From assembly GCF_031755915.1 (NCBI RefSeq), contig NC_083384.1, positions 2,545,001 to 2,609,000 of the forward strand: 64,000 nt of DNA, read 5' to 3'. Every line of letters begins with the position of its first letter. Position 1 is the first letter of the stretch. Source of the DNA: Ziziphus jujuba (taxonomy: Eukaryota; Streptophyta; Magnoliopsida; Rosales; Rhamnaceae). The notes beneath the pieces were generated by a model. It was given only the letters and a program-made list of their open reading frames with translations, searched no databases and was not told where the DNA came from. Below, one piece after another: positions 1-11,456 of this stretch. The position numbers were made by a program, and so were the translations under genes.

Positions 1-929
1 TGGTGCGGACCCGGGTGACGATTTTGGTACATTTTTGGAGTCCGGGAAGCATGAAATGGTTCCATTGATTTATGGGTTCAATACATATGCCTAAGAGGTC
101 ATGGAATCAAGTTAAATCAGCCTCAAATACAATCAAAAAGGGCTTGTACGGACAGCATCAACAATTTGGCCGAATTTGCTGTATTGCTTGCTAGCTTTAC
201 TGTATTTTACTGTCTTAGCCTTTTCTTATTTTTCCAAGCATGGGCAACATGTGGGACTTCATATTCAGCTTATTTGGCATCCTAAAAAGCATCTAGAAGC
301 TAACTTGATGCTCAAAGAGGTCAAAGATTGATCAAAGTCAACTTGATCATAAGGCTAGCATTTTTAGTTTCCTAATTTGTTTTTACTTTTTGTTTTAGGA
401 AACTACCATTACTTTTTGGCTTTTATTTATTTATTTTCTGGACAAATAACTTTAGGAAGGTTTTTATTTTATTCTTTCCATGGTAAATTAATTAATTGCT
501 AATTTAATATAAAGGAATTAATTAATCAAACTTAGATTAGGAAAGGAAGTATAGTTTTAGCCAACTAGGTTTCTTTATGTGTGGTGGCCGGTTTTCTTTA
601 TGTTCTAGGGTTTTATTTCGTGGCTTTGTAGCCTACTTAAAGGCTTATTTTTCAATAAGAATACAACTTTGATTTGATTGAGAAACTACTTGTGAGATTA
701 ATTATCTCTTTGTTCTTTGAGAACACCTAAAACACCATTAGAGAATTGGTTGTTTTAGCTTGACTTATCAATAGGTTTTCCATCCCCTATTGTGGCGTCT
801 ACATTATACCAAGGTTTCTAACCATAGGTTGGTTAGGGGTTGAGGTCCATTCCATTAGAACTTGAACTTAATTAAGATCCGGGCTAATATAATACGGGTT
901 TAGGAGCAGGTCGTCGTAGGTTCGTATCA
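1..929 (+). mobile_element. Family A LTR, 3' portion
   Basis: This is the 3' four-fifths of an LTR whose start lies before the window. It aligns closely with the solo LTR at 20068-21201 from about 20271 onward and ends with the family terminus GTTCGTATCA at 920-929. No primer binding site follows, so it is a 3' LTR or a solo LTR. The 5-bp duplication expected next would be GCAAG at 930-934; the matching left copy is outside the window. Confidence 0.85.
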
Positions 930-2334
930 GCAAGCCCCTCCTCATGCAGATTCCTCCTTTTGCTCCTCAGCCTATGGGGTAATAGTAGCCGTTTCCAATT
1001 GTTGTTCCCCTCCCAAGGGTAGGTTCTAAACATAGGAGTTGGAAGGGGAATGAAATGTATGATCCATGAATATTGATATTATATTCCATAAAAAATAATC
1101 TTTTTATCTTAATTAATTGTTTCTAATTCACGGGTTTTACTTCCTTTGAAAAGGGCCAGTTAATTAAAAAAATAATAATTAAGATATACAAAACTGAAAT
1201 AGAATTTTCTAGCTTTAATTATGCTGAATCTTTCTCAGCTACCTCAAATATTTCAAATGAAGAGGTTAGAGTTGGTCAAACGATATGACCAGGTTGCTAG
1301 TGAAAAAGAAATACGTTTTTTTTAATTAAATTATTAAGTCAAATTTTATGAGATACAAAAAATGAAAATTTAAATTTTTATTACTATTACGTATTACAAT
1401 AATTTATTTATATATAGAACAAGGATAAAAAAATTCACCAAAATTAGTTTTTTTATTGTGATATGAAGCACGAATAACCCTAATTTAGCTCATAAAATAA
1501 AATTTATTTATTTTACTTTTAGTTTGATTATTCAGAATTAGTAACGAATTTGAACCAATTGATTGTCTTCAATTTTGATAAAAGACATTTGTTGGAAAGG
1601 TTATGATAAAGAAACTATGACTCCAACACGTAACTTTACATAAAATTTAAAGAAAGAATTCCTAAAATAGCTTTTATAAAATCATCTATCCTGAATCTTT
1701 TCGCAGATTAACTACTAGTCTCATTCTAATTTTTAAAATTTAATTAGATTTACTCATTTATCGAGTTTAACCAATTAAATAAAATGAATAATTAATAGAA
1801 ACAAATTACTAAAGTTTTTTTTTTTTAATAAAGATAGGTTGGTTATTAAACATTTTGATGTATTTTAGTCCATGTATAAAATTTCGGATGTCGAAAAAAA
1901 AAAAAAAAAAACTAGACAAAGATAGAAAGGCACAAGTTTTTTCTGTATTTGTTTTTTTCTCATAACAACTCCAATCAATTCTAGTTCTATTGCATAGTAG
2001 ATTCTAGAGATATAGAAGATATCAATTTGAATGATGATATAAGAGTACCAATAAAATAAATACAAATCTTTCTTCCAGATGTTGTATTAAATTGTATGGA
2101 ATATAAAAAAAAACAAATAAAAAAATTTTGTATTTAATTTTTAAAAACCACCATATTGTTTATGTTGCTTGTAATATTTTATGCGATTTTTCTAGATCCA
2201 TATTTTTATAAAGGAAGTACAATCTATAAAATAAATAGATCGATAACTATAATTAATAGTAAAGAACAATTGGTTTGAACAATAGATGTCTTTGACATCC
2301 AACCCTGTAATGAATAACCTATTAGAATTTTTTG
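930..2334. other. Unassigned AT-rich stretch between LTR and rpl32 relic
   Basis: No gene is recognised here. About the first 150 bases are less AT-rich and look like ordinary nuclear flank; the rest is very AT-rich with long A and T runs. Because the rpl32 relic follows directly, some of it may be chloroplast spacer from the ndhF-rpl32 side of the small single-copy region, but I see no coding remnant that proves this. The left edge of the plastid insertion must lie somewhere in this stretch. Confidence 0.4.
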
Positions 2335-2513
2335 ATGGCAATTCCAAAAAGTGCACCTCTATATCAAAAAAACGCATTCGAAAAAATATTTGGAAAAGGA
2401 AAGGATATTCAGCAGCATTGAAAGATTTTTTGTTAGCAAAATCTCTTTCTACGAAGAATTCAAAAAGTTTTTTTGTGCAACGAATAAATAATCCAAGATT
2501 GGGAAAAATCTAA
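2335..2513 (+). pseudogene. rpl32: rpl32 pseudogene (plastid ribosomal protein L32)
   Basis: The frame reads [19 protein letters not shown] and NSKSFFV, the core of plastid L32, a protein of the large ribosomal subunit. The ATG at 2335 is followed by AIPK and then a one-base deletion in the A run, which shifts frame before the CTSIS motif. The usual C-terminus is replaced by an unrelated tail that runs into rps3 sequence. rpl32 belongs to the small single-copy region, whereas rps3 next to it belongs to the large single-copy region, so this is a rearranged junction. It is a nuclear relic and not expected to be expressed. Confidence 0.85.
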
Positions 2514-2516
2514 ATT

Positions 2517-2789
2517 GATTTTTATAGCCGGACAATTAAAAAATAGAGTTTCATTTCAGAAAGCAATAAAAAAAGCTATTTAATTAACTGAGTAGGCGGG
2601 TACAAAAGGAATTAAAGTACAAATTGTAGGGCGTATCGACAGAAAAGAAATTGCATGTGTCGAATGGATCAGAGAAGGAATGGTTCCTCTGCAAACCATT
2701 AAAGCGAAAATTGATTACTATTCCTATACAGTTTGAACTATTTATGGGGTATAGGCATCAAAATTTGGATATTTATAGAAGAGGAATAA
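2517..2789 (+). pseudogene. rps3: rps3 3' fragment (plastid ribosomal protein S3)
   Basis: The C-terminal third of small-subunit protein S3 is readable: AGQLKNRVSFQKAIKKAI, then [31 protein letters not shown] and, after a frameshift, IKIWIFIEEE with its TAA at 2787-2789. In-frame stops interrupt it at several points and one base is missing near 2750. The N-terminal part is absent because rpl32 sequence adjoins it. rpl16 follows on the same strand, as in the chloroplast S10-type operon. Confidence 0.88.
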
Positions 2790-2947
2790 TAGGCCTTTAC
2801 TTGACTTATCTTTAGTTCTATTATATCCATCCAGTAATAGAACAAAAAATGATAAATTCTTTCATTCTTTTTCTCTTAACTCAAAATAAAAGTGAACAAT
2901 TCTATAAGGTTGAATAAAAATTCGGTTAATCATTTGATATAATTGCT

Positions 2948-3579
2948 ATGCTTAGTGTGTGACTCATTGGATTTTTTAGGATTAGGGTTCAAAAAAAATA
3001 AAGAAGTACCAGCCCATAGTTATGAACTAATAACTATTATAGAACTAATATAAATATAGAACTAATATAGATCTAATAACCAACTCATCGTTTCGCATTA
3101 TCTAGATATAAAAAGCCAGTCGAGATATGATATATTGGTTATATCAACATAGCAACTGAAATCTTTTTTGCATAAACAAACAACAAAAGAGAAGAAACTA
3201 ATCTAAGTCTGAGTTGTAAAGAAAAAAATATGCAGATAAATGGAAGAATGAGAGAAAGAGCGAAAAAAAATATATCAATGATATATTATTCCAATATGTA
3301 AGGTCTATTCATAGAAAAAGAATCAACAGCCCCGAACCAATAAATACTGAGAGGATTGAGTTGATAATAAATCAAATTTCGTTAATGGCTTCATTGTAGA
3401 AGTCAGACTCAACCATTAATCGAGAAGCAATGGGAATGATAGAACCTATGAATACATAAGATTATATTGAAAACAAATCTTAATGATTCATTGGGTAGAA
3501 TGGTGGAACGAACCAGAAACCAATTCATTTATTCTGAAAGGTCATGTCAGAGACTAATCCTACAACTGAATATTGGAAG
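2948..3579 (+). pseudogene. rpl16: rpl16 short exon 1 plus 5' part of its group II intron
   Basis: ATGCTTAGT at 2948-2956 is the nine-base first exon of plastid rpl16. The GTGTGACTC start of its group II intron follows. The intron then runs for about 620 bases in recognisable plastid form until a retroelement LTR begins at 3580. The coding exon 2 and the next plastid genes (rpl14, rps8, infA, rpl36) are missing; plastid sequence resumes inside rps11 at 11457. Position after rps3 matches chloroplast order. Confidence 0.8.
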
Positions 3580-4060
3580 TGTAACACCCCGTCCCAAATC
3601 ACACCGGAATCCGTGCACGTTGACCGAAGGGGGTCAAAAGTTGACTTTTTGACTCGGTGAGGATTTTGAGTTGACTAGGGTACCGTGGCGAAGTGCACGA
3701 TGCCACGAGTTCGTAGACTGGTAGCACGTCGAAAACGGAGCTACGGTTTGAAAGTTATGGACGAAACAAGTTGCGGACCAAACTGCCCAAGGGGTGTCGA
3801 AGTTGACTTTTTGTTTATAGGGAATTGAGCTTTGACTCGTGCATGGTTGTGAAGTGCTCGTCGATACGAGTTCACAGACTAGCGGCACGCTTAAAACGGA
3901 CATCCGGTTAAAAAGTTATGGACGTTTGAAGTTTACCGGATACCGTATTATTTTAATGTTTTTGGGTCGGTGAACAGTGAAATGCCACGTGTCAGCTTCT
4001 GATTGGTCCACGTGGCATGAACAGTGTCACACAAGGTTTTTATTTGTTAAAACACTCGGG

Positions 4061-4099
4061 GAAGAGAGAAAGAGAGAGAGGAGAGAGAGAGAGAGAGAG
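4061..4099 (+). repeat. GA microsatellite inside the family B LTR
   Basis: This is a run of GA dinucleotides broken by a few AAG steps, directly before the GC-rich part of the LTR. It lies upstream of the duplicated segment, so it is present only once in the array. Confidence 0.9.
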
Positions 4100-4813
4100 T
4101 CACCGGCCGCCGGTCATTTTCACATTTTCCGGCCTAGTTACTGTACACGCGCCGGCCAGCCAGATTGCCCACCTCATTTCCGGCAAAACCTCCAAATTTC
4201 ACGGCGAACGGTCGCCGGACGCGCCCGGATCGGACGTCCGAAGTTTGGCGGCGATTTTTCCCCCTTCACCGCCGGCCACCGCGAATCGGCACTGTTCCGG
4301 CCATTTTCCGACCACACGCGCCTAACAGCCTTGATCCTCTCCTCAAGTCCGGCCTACCCACCAAAAATCACGGCCATCGGACCACCGACGCGCCGGGATC
4401 GGAGCGTTTTCCGGGGAGGGGTCGGAAATCTTCAAACGGTGATTTCTCCGCCGTCCGACCTCCGTTTTGCTCATCGTCGGTCCCGTTGGATTGCTCTCCT
4501 CACGATCTACAAATCTGCAAAATTTCACAGCGAACGGCCACCGCACGCACGCGCCGCCGGCGACGGTTGCCGGTGACCTCGGCGGCCCGCCGGAAAATAC
4601 TGTTCCGGCGAGTACCCGAAAATTCCGGCCAGCTCCAGTCCGCAGTGTTCGACCTCCTGAACCCAAATCCGACTTCCGTTTCCGCCAATTCGCGACGGTT
4701 TGGGAGAATTGCGGAGCCGAAACCCGGAAAGCTTCCCGATAAAATTCCGACCCCGTCGGGTCCGATCACCGGAAAGTAAGACCGAATCCGTGATCCTCAT
4801 CACGCGAGCTTTG

Positions 4814-4826
4814 ATTCGGTATATAA
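4814..4826 (+). promoter_or_regulatory. Possible TATA element in family B LTR
   Basis: GGTATATAA lies just after the GC-rich block of the LTR, a plausible site for the U3/R boundary. The same motif is kept in the second LTR copy near 9409-9421. This is motif recognition only; no transcript start is shown. Confidence 0.3.
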
Positions 4827-6485
4827 CTCGTAAATTCTAGATAACGTTTGTGTTACCCCCAGGTACCGGGTATTATTTACCCTAATAAAATATTAATTTA
4901 TTTGACTGTCTGTGAATTTTGTTCTAGGAGCACCGGTGAGTCGTAGAATTGATCCCGTAGTGGATCGTGGGTTAATTGCGTGCTCCAGGTGAGTGACCCA
5001 CCTTCAAATTAATTTTGGGAATTTAATTGGTGAATATATTATGTGTGATTTAAATATTTGGAATTTAATTTTTATATGCCCAATATTTATTGGATTTATT
5101 GTGGGATTATTTATGAATTTATTGGATTTAAGAAAATGCGCATTTTACAAACTTATGCCTTGTGAAATTATTTTATGGTTTTGAGGATTTTGAAATTGGT
5201 ATGGTTTTAATGGTAAATTGGGCACGATTTGAATTTCAAATATTTCAAGGAAAATATTTGGTTATGTTGGTGATTTCAATTTTTATAAAATATGCCCATG
5301 AAATATTATGATATTTGATTATGATATTTTGAGCATTATTTATGCTATTGGGAAAATGTGGATATTTGAATTGATGGATTTGAAGGTTGGTGGATTTGAA
5401 AATCATGGAATTTATGGCATTGATTACAAAGAAATTGTGGGAAAATTCCCGGTTCAAGCGGATGGATTATGCCCGCTATGCTTATGAAAAATGTGAAATT
5501 TGTTTTATGATTTAAATTTATGGATTTTATGATTTTTAGATGCACCGTGCACGTACTGGTGTTCTGATTATGTGATATGGTATATGTGATATGGATATTG
5601 TGCACACGGATATGATTAGCGCGCAGGTGATATTATGAGGGTGTCCTGTGGATGCCATCGGAGAGGGTGGCCACCCCCCCTTTGGCCGGGACACCAGGTT
5701 AGCAGCGGCGCTGTGGGACGCCACGCGACCGTATGCCGGTTTCTCTCTATAACCTCCTGTCTGGCAGTACCTCGGGACGCTGGGTACTCTGGCGCCACTG
5801 GTATATAGTGGGTGCATCAAATGATTTTCAGAACTGTGTTTTAAAAATAAAATGTTTGGAAACTGTATTGGAATTAAAAATATAATTATTACTGTTCGGA
5901 TATTTATTTGATGTCTTGGTTTTCGGGGAATATGAATAAAGGGTTTTCTGAAAATGTTTTAAAAGGGGAACCTTTCCAACTGAGAGAATTGTAAGGGTTT
6001 TGAGAGAAATTATTATTTCCGAATAATTATTATTTATACTTATTACTGTGATATTATACGGTATAGTAGTAGGGTCGCTCACTGAGATGATTAGTATCTC
6101 ACACTTTTAAATTCCGTTCCTCTAGGTTCCAGGTTGTCGGTGTTCATTCGGAGCGGACTTGATCTTCATCGCTGTTTTACTTCGTGAAGTACCCTGTTCT
6201 TCTTTATTGCAGTTGTATTATTTCTTTCATTCTTGTTGTATTTATTATGCACTGGATTACTGTATTTTTGTTTTGAAGTGCTGAAATTTGTGGAACCAAT
6301 TTGTAGTTTGTGGGAGGAATAAGGGGATATTTTTGAAGTGTGTTTTCAGTGCAGGTAAATTTGTGGTAAGTAAATCCCTTAGGGGAGGTGCTGCCGGATT
6401 TTCCGTTGGAAGGTTCGGTGGTATTTCCCTGGGATCAGGGCTGTCTAGGGTTCCGGAGGAAGAATTCTGGACGGGTCCTGACAGT

Positions 6486-6497
6486 TGGTATCAGAGC
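6486..6497 (+). other. Primer binding site (tRNA-iMet), family B copy 1
   Basis: TGGTATCAGAGC is complementary to the 3' end of plant initiator methionine tRNA, the usual primer for Ty3/gypsy and many other plant LTR elements. It sits two bases after the LTR end. The second copy is at 11081-11092. Confidence 0.88.
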
Positions 6498-8319
6498 TCT
6501 AGGTTCTAGTATTCCTAAGGAACTGTGCATTGTTGTGCATCCTATCCGTGTCTAATCTCTCGTTTTACCCGTCTTAAAGCGTTCTTTCCGTTTGTCTCGA
6601 AGCAAATTCGTTGCTCGAGTTTGAATAGCTCTAATCTTCGAGGGTGTCAATTAGGATCATCTAGCCTAACGGGAAATTCCTATGGCCTAGTCGATGGTCG
6701 AGGATGCCTTTTCTTGTTGAAGGTCAAGTTTATCATCGTGAATGGTATCCGTTTCGTTCATGGAGAAGAAGGATGATTGCCTAAGGATGTGTGTCGATCG
6801 ATTTCAAGGTGTCAAAATATTTTTTCCGATCGTTTATCAAAAATTAAATGCTTTTCAAAGTGGTATTTGAAATTAAAAGTGTTTTATTCAAGTATTTTTG
6901 GTTTGTGTTCGTACATGTATTTGTATGTTATATTGTTTAATATTATACTGCACCATATGGAGGCGGCGAACCAATGTGGTCCATGTAGAGCTAGCCCCAT
7001 GATCATGTTGCCTACGAGCCCGGGGAATTGGACGGCCAATATAGGCAACCACCCTGGTTTGTATTGGTAGCAGAGTGTCGGCGACAGTTGGAATCATGGA
7101 TTACGTAGCATGTAGAAGGTGTCGTACGTACCTCCATTACAAGCGTGCATATTTTATTTTATGCTATGGATTTTAAGATATGATTTTGTGCACTTATTCA
7201 TGTTTTTATTATTATTTCAATGTGGAGTTTTAACAATTGCCTATGCAAGTTAGGTATATTTGAAAAATATATTTTATTATTTGTTTTATGTTGTGGTTTT
7301 CCAAGAGCGACTTAAGGGTTAAGTATCGCCAGTCGAGAATCCAAAGCAGGGTATCTTTGAGTTCAAAAAGGAGATCCTAAAAGACGCACGTGATTCAATG
7401 TATGCGATACATCCCAAGGGTATAAAGATGTATGGAATGCTCACTAGATGACATTGTGGTTTGGCACGATAAAGGAAGTTGCAAGATCCGAATAAAGGTA
7501 CTTAGGTCACCGATAAGTAAAAGTATGGAGATGTAAACATGGATTTCGTGCTTAAACTATCATTCACAAAGAGAAGGTACGACAGCGTTTAGAGAATCAA
7601 GCAAGATCCGGATAGCGACTAAAGTTCTACTTGGTGGTTGATGAGGTTAATGAGATGAGGATGATTCCTTAGGCATGGTTGGATGTTTAAGCATGATTAT
7701 TTTCATTCTAGAAGCTAAGATCTTGATATCTTATTTCCTTGGAGATTTAAGGTTCGTATTGGTGGTGCTTTATCGATTCAAGGTGGTTGATATTGTTGGT
7801 GATAATTTACAATGATAAGGAGTATGATTTTTAGGACGGAGTTAGAATTTAAGAAGTGTGGAATACTTTATTGGGTTAAGGATCTAGTGATTTGTTCATA
7901 GTATTGGTGGTGATGCTAGAATTAAGATTTAAATTCCTTATTGCTTGAGGTGTGGATTCATGGAATTTATTTGAAATGAGGGAAACTTAGGGTTTTCAAG
8001 AATGGTATTTGGATGTTGAGAAATTTTATTCATGACCTTGATGAATTTGGTTAAAAGAAAGATTGATGTTTGTTGAGGTTAAGACTATTGGTTAATCAAT
8101 GAGGAGCAAGGGTTTTATAATTGTAAGTACTAGGAGGGTAATCGAAGACAAGTGAATTAATCTCAACCTTAACTTAGTGATACCAGTATTTGAGGAAATT
8201 AGACTTAAGTTCTAATCTTACCTTTTAAAGTGCTGATCGAGTCACGAGAGTTGGTTGTTGGTTTAAGGATGCATGCTTTAGAAGCACTTTATGGTTAGCG
8301 TTCGATTATGGCCAAGATG

Positions 8320-8850
8320 ACATTATTGGTGGATTGGTATGAAAAGAGAAGTGGCAGACTTCGTATCAAAGTGTTTGCTTTGTCAACAAATGAAAGCAAA
8401 AAGACAGAAGCCTTCGGGACTACTCCAACCTTTACCGATTCCCGTGTGGAAGTGGGAAGAACTCAACATGGACTTCGTATTCAAGCTTCCTTCCACACCT
8501 AGAAGGTACGACGGCATTTGGGTAATCATTGATCGTCTCACCAAGTCGGCACACTTCCTACCGGTACGAGAACATTTTTCACCCGAGAAGTTAGCTTAGT
8601 TGTTCGTGCAACGCATTTTAAGTCTTCATGGAGTACCGTTAGCCATCGTCTCCGATCGAGATCCGCGCTACTTCACGACTATGGCGGAAGTTGGCTGATG
8701 CACTAGGAGCAAGACTTAACTACAACACCGCTTTTCACCCGCAATCTGATGGACAAGCAGAGTGCACAATTCAGACATTAGAAGACCTGCTAAGGTCTTG
8801 CATTATGCAGTTTCGTGGTAGCTGGGATGAACAACTGCCATTGATAGAGT
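8320..8850 (+). pseudogene. Ty3/gypsy integrase remnant (family B)
   Basis: The relic starts in the zinc-binding part (CLLCQQMKAKRQKPSG), continues into the catalytic core with ELNMDFV, which carries the first acidic residue, and WVIIDRLTKSAHFLPV. After a stop near 8597 it continues with SLHGVPLAIVSDRDPRYF, which carries the second acidic residue. After a frameshift it reads AFHPQSDGQAECTIQTLED, in which the catalytic glutamate is visible. These are the D, D and E positions of retroviral-type integrases. The reading is split by stops and shifts, so no active enzyme can be made. The gene order and the PBS indicate a Ty3/gypsy element; I do not assign a clade. Confidence 0.82.
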
Positions 8851-9017
8851 TTTGTCCTCCTGCGTACCGTGAGGCGAGAAGGAGAGAGTTCGAGGAACTG
8901 CGACAAGGGGAACATGACAGTGACCGAGTACGAGAGGAGATTCTGAGAACTATTAGAATTCTGCATGCACCTGATTCCCGACGATCACACGAAGAAGGTG
9001 AGGTTCATAGACGGATT
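8851..9017 (+). pseudogene. gag fragment displaced behind integrase
   Basis: In one frame this reads REARRREFEELRQG; in the next it reads MTVTEYERRF, a pattern typical of the capsid region of plant Ty3/gypsy gag. gag should lie before pol, close to the 5' LTR, but here it follows the integrase relic and adjoins a small inverted repeat and the truncated second LTR. This suggests that two element copies were joined by deletion or recombination. Confidence 0.6.
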
Positions 9018-9136
9018 GAAAGAGAGCATCGGCTACACCCTTTCTGGATCAGTACGCACCGGCGACGGTTGACTGTACTGATCCAGAAAGAGAGCATCGG
9101 CTACACCCTTTCTGGATCAGTACGCGCCGGCGACGG
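9018..9136. repeat. Direct repeat pair with an inverted arm between
   Basis: A 51-bp segment at 9018-9068 recurs at 9086-9136 with a single visible base difference. Between them, 9075-9090 is the reverse complement of 9040-9055 (CTTTCTGGATCAGTAC). The layout is unit, inverted piece, unit. It lies exactly at the join between the internal region and the truncated LTR copy. Confidence 0.9.
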
Positions 9137-9137
9137 A

Positions 9138-11078
9138 TCACGCACGCGCCGCCGGCGACGGTTGCCGGTGACCGCGGCGGCCCGCCGGAAAATACTGTTC
9201 CGGATAGTACCCGAAAATTCCGGCCAGCTCCAGTCCGCAGTGTTCGACCTCCTGAACCCAAATCCGACTTCTGTTTCCGCCAATTCGCGACGGTTTGGGA
9301 GAATTGCGGAGCCGAAACCCGGAAAGCTTCCCGATAAAATTCCGACCCCGTCGGGTCCGATCACCGGAAAGTAAGACCGAATCCGTGATCCTCATCACGC
9401 GAGCTTCGATTCGGTATATAACTCGTAAATTCTAGATAACGTTTGTGTTACCCCCAGGTACCGGGTATTATTTACCCGAATAAAATATTAATTTATTTGA
9501 CTGTCTGTGAATTTTGTTCTAGGAGCACCGGTGAGTCGTAGAATTGATCCCGTAGTGGATCGTGGGTTAATTGCGTGCTCCAGGTGAGTGACCCACCTTC
9601 AAATTAATTTTGGGAATTTAATTGGTGAATATATTATGTGTGATTTAAATATTTGGAATTTAATTTTTATATGCCCAATATTTATTGGATTTATTGTGGG
9701 ATTATTTATGAATTTATTGGATTTAAGAAAATGCGCATTTTACAAACTTATGCCTTGTGAAATTATTTTATGGTTTTGAGGATTTTGAAATTGGTATGGT
9801 TTTAATGGTAAATTGGGCACGATTTGAATTTCAAATATTTCAAGGAAAATATTTGGTTATGTTGGTGATTTCAATTTTTATAAAATATGCCCATGAAATA
9901 TTATGATATTTGATTATGATATTTTGAGCATTATTTATGCTATTGGGAAAATGTGGATATTTGAATTGATGGATTTGAAGGTTGGTGGATTTGAAAATCA
10001 TGGAATTTATGGCATTGATTACAAAGAAATTGTGGGAAAATTCTCGGTTCAAGCGGATGGATTATGCCCGCTATGCTTATGAAAAATGTGAAATTTGTTT
10101 TATGATTTAAATTTATGGATTTTATGATTTTTAGATGCACCGTGCACGTACTGGTGTTCTGATTATGTGATATGGTATATGTGATATGGATATTGTGCAC
10201 ACGGATATGATTAGCGCGCAGGTGATATTATGAGGGTGTCCTGTGGATGCCATCGGAGAGGGTGGCCACCCCCCCTTTGGCCGGGACACCAGGTTAGCAG
10301 CGGCGCTGTGGGACGCCACGCGACCGTATGCCGGTTTCTCTCTATAACCTCCTGTCTGGCAGTACCTCGGGACGCTGGGTACTCTGGCGCCACTGGTATA
10401 TAGTGGGTGCATCAAATGATTTTCAGAACTGTGTTTTAAAAATAAAATGTTTGGAAACTGTATTGGAATTAAAAATATAATTATTACTGTTCGGATATTT
10501 ATTTGATGTCTTGGTTTTCGGGGAATATGAATAAAGGGTTTTCTGAAAATGTTTTAAAAGGGGAACCTTTCCAACTGAGAGAATTGTAAGGGTTTTGAGA
10601 GAAATTATTATTTCCGAATAATTATTATTTATACTTATTACTGTGATATTATACGGTATAGTAGTAGGGTCGCTCACTGAGATGATTAGTATCTCACACT
10701 TTTAAATTCCGTTCCTCTAGGTTCCAGGTTGTCGGTGTTCATTCGGAGCGGACTTGATCTTCATCGCTGTTTTACTTCGTGAAGTACCCTGTTCTTCTTT
10801 ATTGCAGTTGTATTATTTCTTTCATTCTTGTTGTATTTATTATGCACTGGATTACTGTATTTTTGTTTTGAAGTGCTGAAATTTGTGGAACCAATTTGTA
10901 GTTTGTGGGAGGAATAAGGGGATATTTTTGAAGTGTGTTTTCAGTGCAGGTAAATTTGTGGTAAGTAAATCCCTTAGGGGAGGTGCTGCCGGATTTTCCG
11001 TTGGAAGGTTCGGTGGTATTTCCCTGGGATCAGGGCTGTCTAGGGTTCCGGAGGAAGAATTCTGGACGGGTCCTGACA
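9138..11078 (+). mobile_element. Family B LTR, 5'-truncated second copy
   Basis: This matches 4543-6483 base for base with a constant offset of 4595, without indels. By eye I find seven substitutions, six of them in the first 450 bases. It ends GGGTCCTGACA and is followed by the same PBS and internal DNA as copy 1, so it acts as the 5' LTR of a second, tandem unit. Its own first 960 bp are missing. Confidence 0.92.
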
Positions 11079-11456
11079 GTTGGTATCAGAGCTCTAGGTT
11101 CTAGTATTCCTAAGGAACTGTGCATTGTTGTGCATCCTATCCGTGTCTAATCTCTCGTTTTACCCGTCTTAAAGCGTTCTTTCCGTTTGTCTCGAAGCAA
11201 ATTCGTTGCTCGAGTTTGAATAGCTCTAATCTTCGAGGGTGTCAATTAGGATCATCTAGCCTAACGGGAAATTCCTATGGCCTAGTCGATGGTCGAGGAT
11301 GCCTTTTCTTGTTGAAGGTCAAGTTTATCATCGTGAATGGTATCCGTTTCGTTCATGGAGAAGAAGGATGATTGCCTAAGGATGTGTGTCGATCGATTTC
11401 AAGGTGTCAAAATATTTTTTCCGATCGTTTATCAAAAATTAAATGCTTTTCAAAGG
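11079..11456 (+). mobile_element. Second copy of family B 5' internal DNA
   Basis: This is identical as far as I can see to 6484-6861, including the PBS at 11081-11092. It stops abruptly at 11456 against plastid rps11 sequence. No LTR end and no target duplication are present there, so the right flank of the array was produced by deletion, not by integration. Confidence 0.9.

Larger units (their letters stand above)
3580..6483 (+). mobile_element. Family B LTR, full length (2.9 kb)
   Basis: The LTR begins TGTAACACCCCGTCCC and ends GGGTCCTGACA, giving standard TG...CA termini. It is followed two bases later by an initiator-methionine tRNA primer binding site, which fixes the right edge. At 2904 bp it is unusually long. 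The first 1.2 kb is GC-rich (4090-4760) with a GA microsatellite, and the rest is AT-rich. Its last 1.9 kb is repeated at 9138-11078 with a constant offset of 4595 bases. A 5-bp duplication would be GGAAG at 3575-3579, but no matching right copy exists because the far side ends in a deletion. Confidence 0.9.
6484..9017 (+). mobile_element. Family B internal region, decayed
   Basis: This is the retroelement internal DNA between the two LTR copies. 6498-8300 contains no convincing reading frame: gag, protease and RT are missing or too broken to read by eye, and the sequence is rich in in-frame stops. The only clear protein relic is an integrase near 8320-8850, followed by a short gag piece in the wrong order. 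The internal region is far shorter than a complete Ty3/gypsy element would need. Confidence 0.7.

Noticed and set aside
4165..4779. Open frame of 204 codons, with overlapping long frames on both strands
   Set aside because: It lies inside the GC-rich part of the family B LTR. Several frames are open at once, which is expected from low stop-codon frequency in GC-rich DNA, and the product is low-complexity without family resemblance.
5536..5820. Overlapping minus-strand frames of 94 and 60 codons, repeated at 10131-10415
   Set aside because: The repetition comes from the duplicated LTR. No family is recognisable, and retroelement LTRs rarely encode proteins.
8691..9374. Open frame of 227 codons running from integrase into the LTR
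   Set aside because: It is a chance fusion. Only its first 50 residues are integrase; the middle is gag in the wrong frame and the end is LTR sequence.
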